A stretch of DNA of 64,000 nt from Brugia malayi (Eukaryota > Nematoda > Chromadorea > Rhabditida > Onchocercidae): positions 22,626,721 through 22,690,720 of the forward strand of contig NW_025062479.1 in NCBI RefSeq assembly GCF_000002995.4, read 5' to 3'. The first letter of the stretch is position 1. Every line of letters begins with the position of its first letter. A program made the translations under genes and the position numbers. Below are positions 39,401 to 51,946 of the stretch, piece after piece. The notes beneath the pieces are model-generated. The model ran no database searches. It had not been told where the DNA came from and saw only the letters and a program-made list of their open reading frames with translations.

Positions 39401-42400
39401 GCAAACCAAAACTGTTTCATCTGTTGCATTAGTAAAAAAGAAGGAAGATTTTGCTGCTGATTCTATGCAAGCTATGAATGGTATTAGTACAGTTTTTATT
39501 GAGTTAAAAGGGATTCATTTATCTGTTCGTAACTGATTTTAACAAATAAATAATTATACCATATGAATAGCATTCATATGAAATTGGTCTGTCTGTTGTG
39601 TGTGATGTGAAGTTTAGCATATTTGTTCAGACTTGTTTTTATTACGACCAAATCAGCCTGATATAATAGAATGAAATTACATAAATGTTCTAATACTTGC
39701 TAAGATGGTTAGAATGATTTTGATTTTTTTTTTTCTTTTTTTTTTGTTTGTTTGATTGAATATTTAAATTATTGCAGAGGCATTACGTGATTTTTATGTA
39801 CAATGGTTAGGAAAATTACAAGATGTTGTGGATGCAAATGATTTATATGGTCATTTAATTGCTGAAAATCCAAAGAATTTGCGAATCATGCAAGCGCAAC
39901 TGAAACGCTTGTTCGACCATAGAGTATTATCTTTTTTTTTTTTCTTGAAATATATTTCTTTTCATTTGTTCTTAAAATTTGCACTTTTCTTTTTTTCGTT
40001 TTTTTTTTTTTTTTTTTTTTTTTTTGAACTGGTTATGATTGTTTGTGATGACGTGAATCATTTATATCATGAATTAGTTATTGCCTTCCAACAAGTTTAT
40101 AAAAAAAAATTCCAACAAGATTATAAGAAAAAAATAACAACAAGATTATAAAATTTAATCTGCTCATTCAAAAAGTTTACGATTACAGTGTAATCCAGAA
40201 AATCATAGTCGAATTCTGGAACTGGTAGATGCTATTCTTGATGCAGCTAAGCCAGATGAAGTATTAAAATACTTGGGCTCTAAACATGAAAACAGTGAAA
40301 GTGATATTATTATCAAAGCGTTGGTTTATTTCCTTTCAAATTATTTTTGAGTGAGCAAAGCTCCTTAAATTTTTTGTGTTCACTTCTGATGCTTTTTTGA
40401 TATCCCCGTATATTAACAAATCACGGATTCAGTTTATTTCTTTTCAACTTGATTAATGATAATGAATTAATGCTAGGAACTTTTTTTGAATTCTCACCTG
40501 CTTCAGAGACATGGACAGTCGTAAAAATGCCATTATCGATGCATTAGTCATCAAAGCAGATGCATTAGTTGATGAACACTTGGCAATTAGTACCCAGGAA
40601 ATACCAAAGTCTTTTCGACATGGTTTGAATGTTGATGTTGGTACAAAGACCGAAAAAACTTCGCAAGCAAGTGGAGAGCTCACCAAAAAATCATCAATTA
40701 GCGATTTCCAGGTGTCTTACAAGTAATTTCAATGAAAATCTTTTGCTGAAGCACAATTATTAAATGTACTTTATAAATATCCAATAATTAGCACTATACA
40801 TTGCAACATATAATTCTGAACATTATGAGCTAAATGAAATTTAATGTTAATTGTAAGGAAAGATCAGGGACTGGATATATAGACTGGATAGTGTAATATG
40901 AAATGTTCTGACTAACGTATTTAACTTTAATAATACTTGTAAATGATTTTTCGATTAATATTTGACAAATATTCTAAATGAATTTTTGATTAATAATTCT
41001 GAAATATTTCGTGACAAAAAGCAAGAAATTTCAGTTGATAGAAGATACAAAGAAAAAAGATACAGAAGATATTGGTGTTGGTGGAGCAGGTGATTTGCTA
41101 GCAACACTAGAATCAGATCAAGTAACTGATACTTTACCAACAGCTATTGAAACTGCAGAATCAGATCAGCCAAGAAGAACTGTAGGTTCCCTTTCATTAA
41201 AAATTTCTTTTTTTTGTTTGCTAACTTATTGCTATACTTTTGTTTTTGTTTTAAAAATGTTTTAAAACGAAAAGTAAGAATTATTTATAACATCAGATGC
41301 ATGCTTAAATCTCAAGTAGTTCATTTGATGGTGTAAACAGAGAAAAAGTTAGGCATAATGTCATGGAGATGTACATTACAACATCCATTCATTAATTATT
41401 TCTTATTTCTTCACTCTCTATGATTTGTCTTCAAATATGGCTTGAAGTTTTTAAACTAAACTGTAATCGCTTTTCCAGGTAAAAGTTACGCTGAAAGAAG
41501 TCGATACTGCGTACTATGAAGTTTTAAAATGGTTAGAAGCGACTGATTCAAAGGTTTTCATTTATTTTCTCGAAGTTTTATATGCAACTTATTCAGCAAA
41601 TATATTGAAATATATGGTTAAATGGTTGTCATCGTAATCTTCGATATAATGTTTAATAGTGATAATAATATTTCTCTAATAATAATAATATTCTTTAATA
41701 ATATTTCTTATAGCGCTTTGTTTTGAGAATATATTTTGTGAAGGTACATATGTTAGTACATAAAGTTTAATAAAAAAGATAATACTAAATGCTTAGGCTT
41801 TACTAGTCATTGTCACTAATGAATATAATCACATAAACATTAGAATATTCTTTCAAAACGGTTGTTGCATGTTTAATTGATGTGCAGTATTTCATTTCGA
41901 ATTGTTTATAGAATTTTTTTGCTCGAAAGAGAAAAGAGACCTGTTGTCTGTTGACAATATAACCAATAATTTAATATTCTGATACGTATGCATAGCGGTT
42001 AAAATAAGTACAATAGCTCTTCGAAAAAGTTTTATAAGTTACAAGTATGGAATTTTGACCCGAGGTTTCTTTCTCAGGTGTTGATATTATCTGCAAAGCA
42101 AGCTGTTGCACATGCCCATTACGGTCGAGCATTGAAGTACTTGAGAAAGGCAGGTGACGATAAAAATTTTGCAAATAATTTGGTTGTGGAAGCGGCAGTT
42201 ATTGAGGTAATATAAAAATTTTTTTTTTATGTTTGTAAAAAGTGAAATTCAATGAAATTTGAATTTTCATTTCCAGTTTTGGGAGCAGAGTAACATTAAA
42301 AATATAATGGGTTTTTCTTTAATGGAGGGCTGTAGGTCTTATGGGTAGACTGATTATATTTTTTGAAATAAAAGATTGATCGATGTCTGTAGATTTTACC

Positions 42401-42856
42401 TTTTAATGATAGCTATTCTGTTAGATACGATTTGATACAACCGATAAAGAAATATTTATTACCGTACATATGAAGGAAGATAGGAAGTAATGTAGTATAT
42501 GAAGATAGCGTTCATCTTCAAAGAATTTAGTTCTATTTCAACGCTTTCCTCTTTTTAATCAGATATTTATTGGCGCGCCATTAATTATGAGATTGCAGTA
42601 ATTAGTAAAGCGACAATAAATTAATCGAATTTTGATCGTAAAGGAACTAAAGGGATTGTTTTGAAGGTCAAAAAATAATGAGAATTTTTGCAAGTTTGAA
42701 AGTAGTAGAATGGAAATTTTTACCAATTATCAAGATCTTTTTTTTTTTCTGCACTTTCATTTTTAGCTTGTGGAACAACTCGGCTGGGTGCACATTGCAA
42801 ATAATTTGCGAAACCAAATGATTATCAAATATCGCAACGACTATCGTCTGTTTTGA
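30428..42856 (+). CDS. TPP2: Tripeptidyl-peptidase II (subtilisin family, S8)
   Basis: Thirty-one exons close in one frame of 1340 residues (human about 1249). The first is 30428-30499 and the last 42767-42856. Between them are 31229-31324, 31524-31652, 31759-31854, 32166-32276, 32680-32801, 33000-33097, 33631-33746, 33850-33954, 34031-34107, 34196-34323, 34447-34546, 34880-35013, 35224-35354, 35615-35795, 36044-36204, 36470-36650, 36811-36914, 37107-37274, 37538-37736, 37952-38091, 38517-38670, 39095-39188, 39278-39480, 39778-39923, 40189-40319, 40507-40711, 41035-41181, 41479-41553 and 42078-42206. The catalytic triad is visible: Asp45 in ILDTGID, His266 in GSHGSHVA and Ser451 in NGTSMSSPN, with oxyanion Asn364 in SAGNCGP. 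The enzyme is a giant cytosolic complex that removes tripeptides from proteasome products. A TTGCAG seven bases before the ATG could be a spliced-leader acceptor. AATAAA lies at 42908. Confidence 0.96.
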
Positions 42857-45298
42857 ATGTGTTATAACTGTTATTAAACACTCATTTGGAAAGTAGAATT
42901 TACATTAAATAAATATACAGAATTCATTTTTGCATATCTTTTAACTCGACTTTGAAACTGATGATAATGATGATATTTGATAATTCTCTTTGCATGATAT
43001 CTCAAAGGTAAAGTTGATTGATTTTTGTGAACGGTGAAGGATTTTTATTTTAGTAAATAAGTTTCATTTTTTTTTTTTTTTTCCCTGCTTTTCTTCCGTA
43101 GATTTGCTTTTAAAACACTAGATGAGAAATCTCTTTAATCGGTTTAATTAACAGTTTTTCTTCTCATATCATACTCTTTCGTTCGCTGTTGTTTTCTTGT
43201 AATTGATTAATTTTATAACTTTAACTCGTATTAAATTCTTCCGAAGATAATGCTCTGTTAATTGGTATTTCTGTGGTGGTGTCGACGAATATTTAAAAAT
43301 TCTAAAAAAAAAAATTCAATAACTAGTCGATAGAATTTGTACACCGTAATCATACAATGGTTTTCAGTTCTCTGATTGATGGACTAGATTATTTTTATAG
43401 CATTTTTAGATTCATTTTTCATTTTGCAGTTTTGTATATGAAAATTTGAAATTTCAAATAAATTTACAATCAAGAAATATCCAACAGGATGCGTTCTAAT
43501 TGTTGAAATTCTTTTAACATCATTGCCATCATTTATGACTAAATGCTAATTTAAATGCCACTTTAAATAATATACGGTGAGACTTGATATTTCCATGATA
43601 AGTCCGTAATAAGCACAGAATGAAGTCAATCTGAGATTTGAAACTTTGGCACAACTAACATTTGAAAAATTTTAATCAAATTTCGTCAAAAGAAAAAATG
43701 CATTTCCATTTCCTTTGTTATGTTTATTTTTCCCCACTTAGGTAACTCTTCTTTTTCCTTTGGGAATTTTTTTATTTTCAACATATTATTTAGGATGTCA
43801 AATGACCATAATGTATGTGACCAGTTCCCGCACTATGCCATATTCAGTTCATAACTTTACAATACAACCAGCAATTTACTCTTTCATCAAGATGAGATAA
43901 CAAATCTATCAGTTCTCGAAGAGATGCGATTAATACATCCATAAGAAACAGTTAGCATTCTGGTAAATCAAGTGGTTGAGTAACCTTTGACATTGAAATA
44001 TTTAAAATGTAGCCTATTTCATAAATACTTCCTCTCTTCCTACAATTACAGATCATCTACCAATCCATTTCGTGTAGTTTTTTTCTTTACTCTTTTTTTT
44101 TCCATATTAAATTAAGGTAGATTAATATTCCTTTATTTGAAAACAATAAAGCAACATATTAGACATATTCTTGTTCCAGAAAAAAAAAAGAAAAATTTAT
44201 TAATCCTTTCTAGCATGTAGCAACTTTGAAATATCGAAAAATACAAAGACAATATAATTCATCTGCTTTGAAAATTTGTGAAAAGTCTTAAAAAAAATTT
44301 ACAAATCTAAGAATTGATCTTTTCAGATATAAAAAGAGATGTAATGAACATCGTATGCTGCCATTCTGATTTTTCTACGTAATTTTCTTCTGTTCTCTTC
44401 TAATTTCTCATATAATTTATTACAGTTTATACCAAATGCTATTTTTGGGTATTTAGAATATTTGAAATATTGAAATAGAAATATATATTCATTATTATTA
44501 TTATTGTCAATTCATTCACTGCCTTTTCTTACAATACGTTTGCATGAGTGATTCTTTTGATATACAACAATAAAAGTGTGCTAAAAACAACCGAAAATCA
44601 TGAATTGCGGCAAGAAATTAGTGATTAGTAGTAGAAGAAGGAATTTCGATAATTTAACAGCAAATCACTCCCCATCACAGTTACTGGATGACAATAAACT
44701 GTCACAAACGACTACCAAGAAAACCGATGATCAATGGAATTTTAAGTGCTTTATCGGAGCTACACAGATGGTACTAGGGAGCTGTTATCCATTATAAAGA
44801 TTCAAGTAAAACTCTGTACAGAAACAATAGAACAGATCTATTCTTAATGAGCTGAAATATCATAAACAAATGCAGAAATAGTGTGTATGTGTGCAAATGA
44901 ATAATTCGGCCAGTAAAGAAAATGTTTGGGAAATGCTACATGACAAAACTTAAATATAGACTCAAAGCAGTAAAACAAATAGAGTTAACAAGTGTGCAAA
45001 TAGAAGCAATAACCTAGAAAATATGCTTAAACCATTCAGAATTTTCTAAGAGATTGAAGCTCAATTTGAAAAAGTTTTCTGTCCCTCACTTTCTCCCTCT
45101 CTCTCAATTCAATCCCCGCTCATTCAAACAAAATTGAATTTACTAGATTTTGAACAACCATACGTGCAATATCACATCGACGATAACTCACACTTTAGAA
45201 ATTTTTTGGAAATTTAAGATTTTTTTTGTTGCATATAACAATCAAAATTTCAGCGAAATATACGATAAGTGCATAACAAGAAAAGTAAATAAAATCAA
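42857..45298. other. Convergent 3' intergenic region
   Basis: Lies between the stops of TPP2 and the cyclophilin. It contains the TPP2 AATAAA at 42908-42913 and presumably a long cyclophilin 3' UTR. A 65-codon plus-strand frame at 44600-44797 is the only notable open stretch; its sequence looks moderately coding-like but it has no recognisable domain. Confidence 0.5.
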
Positions 45299-48200
45299 CT
45301 AATTCGAGCTTCTGCTCCGAGAACTTCTGCTTGAATCAGAACTGCTGGAACGCTTTGATGATGCACTGGAATTATTTTAAAAATGAAAAGTGGCAGTATA
45401 CGGCTGCTGCATCTTATATTAGTTAAAAAGTTAAGAACAAAAAATGAAATTTGGAAAAAAAACAACTACTGCTAATCAATTCCAAAGAGTAATTAAAAAA
45501 CATGATTTCATTTTTTAACATTACCCTGACAGTTTCTCCTTTCTTCATTTATCATCCATCCTCAATCACTTTTTCCTAAAGACATTCTGTCCATCTTTCT
45601 CTTCTTTTTCAACTACAATCTTTTTTATCTCTAGAGAGAGAAAGAGAAAAAAAATTCAACCTGCTGCTTGCAGTGCTTCGGGAATCGCTTGATGAACTTT
45701 CACTGCTACTACTTGAAGAAGATGGTGAACGTTTTCGGCTACGTCTCGAATGCTGAAATTAATGCCGACTCTGCAGTACAAAAAAAAAAAAAAAAAAAAA
45801 AAAAATGATATTTAGTCCTGAAGAGTCGCTAGAAAAGAACCCAATGTTTGATCACCGAATTACATAAAAAACTGGGATCACCTTTCAAAAAAGTGAACAG
45901 TGCATATTTCAATTTATAATTTTGATAAGAACCATAAGATTTTGTTAATTATTCGTAATACGAAAATTAAATTTCCTTTACAGTAAAATAAAAATGGAGT
46001 TCCTTCCACAATAAAAATCCAAACCCGATCACTGTCCCGTCGAGCACTTCGACTTCTTGTACGCCTTCTGTCTGAATACCTATCAAAGCTTCGACGTCGT
46101 TCACGTTCCCGGCGCATACGCTCATCGTACAGTTCTCGTCTAGTAGGCCGGCGAGAGCGAGACCATCCTTCAAACCGACGCACGTAACCTCTCGATCGAG
46201 ATCGTGATCTTAAATCACTATGTTTTGTAGGTACACAATTCCCGGAATCATATTACCAAAAACTTACTCAAAATAAGTAGTGAGGCATAGAAAAAGGTTA
46301 CTTATGGCGGCGATCGCGTGATCTTGAACGACGGCTCGAACTTCGTCGCCTACGGCCATTACTTCTGCTTCGGCGTCTCCGACTGCGACTTCTCTCATTT
46401 CGTTTATGTTCTTTCGGTTTTTCACCACCTTTTTGCTTTCTGGAAACCTCGTTTACTTGCTGCTTAATTTCTTCTGATTTTGTCGACTCCGCTTTTAAAT
46501 CTTTCTGTTCCGAAACTTCATTCTCCTTATTAGTTGAACTAACTTCCTTCAATTTTCCATTTACTGACATCTTCGAATTATCGCTGTTAGAATCGACCAC
46601 ATTTGTTTTTGCTTCTACAGTCTGCTCACTATCAGCTTGACTTTTTTGTCCTGAAGTTTCCTTTCTTTTCAAATCGTCGAGTTTTTCGCGACTAGTACTT
46701 CGTCTTCCATCTTCCTCAATGCTTTTGCTCCTATGTTTTCGATCTGTTTTTCCTCTGTGTTCTTTGCTATCACTTTTTCGTCGTTGTTTACTCCCTGTAT
46801 CTCTCTCTACAATTTGATCTTTATCTTGTTTCTCAATAGCTCGCTTTTCAAGTTCATCATTTTTATGCTCTCGATGCTGCCTATCTTTTTCAGCACTGTC
46901 CTTCTGTTTCGCCTCAGAAATCGTCTTTTGATCTCGTCCTTCTTTATCACCAGTCTTTTCAAGCATCTTTGCTTCTACAAAATGTAAAATATTAAATTTA
47001 ATCATTATCCTAGTTTACTTCTCACTTTCCATACAGCACGCAGAATTAAACACAAATCATTTAACCTCTATTACGACTTAAGAAAGTTTTTAAATGAAAA
47101 CAGAATCAGACAATTAGACTGTTTGGATTAAAATGAATGCTTTCTGCATGTCAGACAATATGAAACTTATCTTTGCAAACATATCCATTAAGAGTTTCTA
47201 CAGTCTCATTTACAAATGAATATTGCAGTAAATACTGAAATAATCGGGCCTACCTTGTTTCGTTTTCTCTTCTGCCATTTTTTTGGCTTTCAATAAATGA
47301 ATCCTAATGGCTTCGTCATCACTATCTCTTATATCTTCGGCACTGTCCAATGTAACCTCTACTGTTGGTTCATCCAGATTTAACTCATCCATTGCAGCAG
47401 CTTTTTCACCATTCTAAATTAATATTTTTCAAAATGAAATTGAAATTATATTCAAGTTCTTACTAATCGGTCATAACCGAGCGATCCGAATCGCGAAATT
47501 TCATTATTATAATTTCATAAACTTCACGCATTAACAAAACTAATTTTTAGAAACCCTACAACTTACAACTTCGACTTTCTCTTTTTCATCGGCTCGCCCT
47601 CGTCGATCTCTTTTTGTCTGTTTCATATCTTCACTGTTCCCAACCTCATCAACTTTATGCCGATTTTTTTCCTTCACAAAATGTCGTGTTACATGCTCCG
47701 GTGACCGTCGCTAAAAAGGCAGTTCATAGACTTCATTTGGTATTCCTTTATTTTTTTATTTCATTGCCTATTTACCTTCTTACAAATTATTATGGCATTA
47801 AAAAAGTCTTCAAGCACCAATAAGTATTTTAGCATATAACAAGTCTCTCTAAAATTACTGAAGAAATGAAAAAACTAAATTTTAAAACTTACCGTTGTAT
47901 GCCTACTTCGCTCATGCCGATTTTCCTTCTTTTCAGACTTACCGCGATACCTTTCCTCTTTGTCTTCAATTTTCTCCGATGTGTTTAATAATATACCAGT
48001 TTTTGCTTTATCGACGACATCATTTTTGGGATTCTCAAGTTCTTCAAGCTCATATGCTTTCCTTTTCTCTTGCAAACGATGCAATTCATCAAGTGTTATT
48101 ACACGATTCTGAAAGCAAAGAAAAATTAATTGTATTCGCCATTTCAAAATAAATTACTGTACTTTCACATTAATTTTGATCTGTCGGACATACTGCAACC

Positions 48201-50461
48201 CAATTATCCATAGCTTAAGAAAGTGAAATAAGATTTGGGTCTCAAAATTAAAATAATTCACAAAGGCACAAATTAACACCAAATGGTTAAAAGTATAATT
48301 CCAAAAGTTGCCTCAGGTGTTAGCAGAGAAATTGTTATGCCGAACAAGAAGTTATAAAATTCCAAAATTACCTGTTCACGCCTCCAATGGGGAGGAGTAC
48401 GACTCCCATCGTGGTCGCTACTACCCTCTGGAGTTCGAAATCTAAGTGCACCACGACCCTGAATGAATGTAATATCTCAATAATAGTAGCTATGGTCATC
48501 AATCAAACAATTTAAGTTCGAGCTTCATAAAAATTGCAAAAAGTTCGTTAGATATGAAAATTTTAAAATAACCTGTTAAGTAAATGGAGAGAAATACTTT
48601 TAAACATGAAACATGATAGTTAAACTAACTAATCAACTCAATAAAAACTACCTGAGTAATTATGAACAAGGAGATGATACTAACAATGATTACTGAATAT
48701 GGAGACAAGGCTACCTTTATTTTATGTCCGGTTCGCGTTCTCCGCATACGATTCAAGCGATGACCAATATCGCGTCGCGAAAAGCGATGAGGTGATTGTC
48801 GTTGCTTTTCTTTCTTTCCTTTCCTCGAATTTTCTGGCGTTTTTGATCTAAAAAATATTATGATCCTTGAAAAAAAAAAAACAATTTTTCTTTCTTTCTT
48901 TCGAATTTTCTGGTCTTTCTGATCTAAAAAATACTATGATCTTTTTTCTGACAATGAAAAAATAAACTGAAAATCTCTTCACAATGCATAACCATTCACC
49001 GTCTCATAAGATATTTATTTTGGTGATCTGGTTCATCAGGCAAATCTTCAGCTTTTACGCTCGATAACTGCAGTTCTGCTTCCGGAACAACAGTACCAAT
49101 TTCCAATTGTTCCACTTCATCACTCTCTTTCCGCTTCTTTTCTTTCATTTTTGTCTTTTTTGTCTTTTTGTGACTTTTTTCAGTTGATGTAGAAGAACTA
49201 CAAAAAAACCAATATATATTTGTCAGGGATTGAAAAAAAGAAAACGAACCAAATAATTCAAGAATAACCAAACTAAACTCAGTAGAGAATCAATAAGAAA
49301 TAATCAACTCCATTATAAGTAATTGATCATATTTCGTCCGAACATGAATCCTGCATTACCTGACTGATTCATTTGATCTAGAAGAATGTTGACGTTTTTT
49401 TCGTCGAACAAGTTCACCACAATTAAGTATTACAACATCAGCTAGTGGACGATTCTTGGAATTAGTTTTTAAATATTCGATTTTGGTTACAACTTCCTGC
49501 CCAGAAACAACCTGTAAAGTTTTGCCAATTTATTTCTGATTGTTTCATTACTTTCAAATACAAAATAAGAAACAAATTTTCTTAAGCTGTAGAGTAAATC
49601 ACAGTAAATCATTAGCGAAACAATGGATTTTAAATTGATCATCTTTGCTAATGATTTCACTGTGTGCAATAAGATAAAAATGAGCTGAAGAACACTGAGA
49701 TTATCGAGATCTTATTCTTTGTTTTATGCTACATATAAATGAATCCTACTAATCAAAAATCTCACGATATATGTCTGCATATACTGACGTACGTGGAAAA
49801 TAGGAAATAAACACACGGCAATTCATTTTAGTCCTGTGTACCTTAAGTTACTCACCTTACCAAATACCACATGGATATTATTGAGATGTGGCGCAGGTGT
49901 TGTAGTAATGAAAAACTGTGAACCATTCGTATTAGGTCCCTTGTTCGCCATCGACACAACAAACGGTTCATCATGTTTCATAACGAATTCCTCATCGTCA
50001 AACATACCACCATAAATTGATTCCCCACCTGTACCGTCACCTTTCGTAAAATCACCTCCCTGGCAAGAAATAATTGCACCAATCTATTTAAATAATAAAT
50101 TTCTTCCATCGCATTTCCTATTTCATCCTAACAGAATATTCCTAATTCATTACGGCATCATACCTTGCTTTGCTGTTTGATAAAAAACAGCAGCAAGCAC
50201 ATGCACATTAATCTTTGCTGCATCACTACAAATGCTTACCTGAATCATGAAATTTTTGATGACACGATGAAATGTTGATCCTTTGTAGTGCAAAGGTTTG
50301 CCACTAATCTTACCGGTACCTGCCATACCAGTACAAAGCATCAGGAAATTATTACACGTCCGTGGTGCTATATCATTGTACAATTCCATCACAATTCGAC
50401 CCGCAAGGTTACCATCAATTGTTACATCCAAAAATACCCGGCGGCGATCTTTTTTTGACAT
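45299..50461 (-). CDS. cyp-1: RS-domain divergent-loop cyclophilin (Bmcyp-1/PPIG-like)
   Basis: Thirteen minus-strand exons: 50461-50240, 50059-49856, 49511-49360, 49197-49000, 48847-48715, 48458-48372, 48108-47893, 47710-47567, 47413-47254, 46974-46302, 46208-46025, 45752-45661 and 45365-45299. They give 843 residues. Residues 8-180 form a peptidyl-prolyl isomerase domain with catalytic Arg66, Phe71, Met72 and Gln74 and the divergent loop around [15 protein letters not shown]. The tryptophan that contacts cyclosporin A in cyclophilin A is His132 here (PAPHLNN). The rest is lysine/glutamate-rich, then Arg-Ser-rich, ending [10 protein letters not shown], as in nuclear splicing-associated cyclophilins PPIG and NKTR. 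Length, His132 and the RS tail match what I recall for filarial Bmcyp-1. A TTTCAG ending at 50494, 33 bases before the ATG, may be a spliced-leader or 5' UTR acceptor. Confidence 0.95.
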
Positions 50462-51946
50462 TTTCCGTCACAATAGTAGGATTAAATAAGAAACTGAAAA
50501 AGGAAGACATATTCAATAAAAATTTGCCACCGCAAATAAAATTGACATATTGAAGTGAACATAATCAAACTTAAATTTTCCTTCAAACAACAAAATAATT
50601 AACTAATACGCGGAAAATTATTGTACATTTATGATACCAACAGAAATGTAGCATTGACTGATCATACTAATAAAACGCAAATTTTTTTAATGCTAATAAA
50701 AATTATCATCAAAATTTCTAGAAAGAGTCTATAAATATTTACATTAGCATTATTTCGCGTCAATAACAAGTAGAAGAAACTAAATAAACGAGCACTAAAC
50801 ACACCACCAGTAAAAGGAAGGATGTAATCCTGAAAACATATTTGACGTCGGCCAACTGTGAAATACCGGTTCAGTTCATTTCACGTCGTGTAATAAAGGA
50901 ATTTCAAGACAGAATAATTTGTTATAACGTCGAAGATTATAACAAATTAAACTTTTTATATTTTTGGTTAATATGAATGTTAAGCAATAACTAAGCAGAA
51001 TAAACTTTATTTAATTTTAAAATATCTAAATTATTTGCATTAAACAAAATTTTATCTCATAGTAGTAATCCTTTCACTACGTTTTCAGCTATATAAACAC
51101 ATACATCAATAAACTAACTTTGGTTACTATCGATTAATCTTTTCAAGTGATTTTACTGTAGAATTATATAATTTACTGTAGAATTATTATATAATATGGT
51201 GTGGTTACTAATAATTTAAATGTAGCAATGTATAGTTATTTCTTCCCTTTCTTCATTTTTTCATTTAAATGAAGTAATGAAATTTATGTATTTTTTTCAT
51301 TTAATTGTTTGTAAAGTGAAGTATTATTTTTGATATCATTTATCTTTATTACCACTTTATTAAGAGTTGAAATTGCTAAAATGTGATTGAAACTGTCCCA
51401 TAAATATTTAAAAAAATGAATGAGAAACATTTAAATACGTAGTGGATCAAGTCAGAGTAGCATAAGTGAATTTGCTGCGTATTGTGTGGAATTGGTTTCG
51501 TTGATATTATTAACATACAATTGTCGTAGTGTTGAATTCATGTCTATTGTTTTTTCTTTGTAAACATTGAGGAGTAAACAAATTTTACAAGTAAGCGATC
51601 ACTTCGTGCAGTACTGGTAAATACATTTACTTCTAGCTTGCCTTAACGATAGGGATTGTTTATGCATGATTGAGGCAAGTTAAATGAAATTTTTTTGTGA
51701 ATGAAATTGAATTAGATAACGTGGATGGTTCTGGGATCAATTTATGTTTGGCGTAAGTACGTTAGAGTAAGGTATGAAAATTCAAAATTCAGGAATATTA
51801 GACGGAAGAAAATACCGCGTGTAAGTTTGCTTTTTTTCTTCCTTCCATCAATAACAGTATTTTTTTTAAAAATATTTTAGGATAATCGACATTTCGGGAC
51901 AGTTCATCTCCATCCATCATTGTCGTGTGACTTAGGGTGTTAAACA
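50462..51946. promoter_or_regulatory. Shared upstream region of cyclophilin and UQCRB genes
   Basis: About 1.5 kb separates the two head-to-head start codons. It includes the cyclophilin leader (acceptor-like CAG at 50496-50494) and a short UQCRB 5' UTR intron (51821-51880, GTAAGT to TTTTAG). No further gene or named promoter motif was found. A bidirectional promoter is possible but not shown. Confidence 0.45.
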
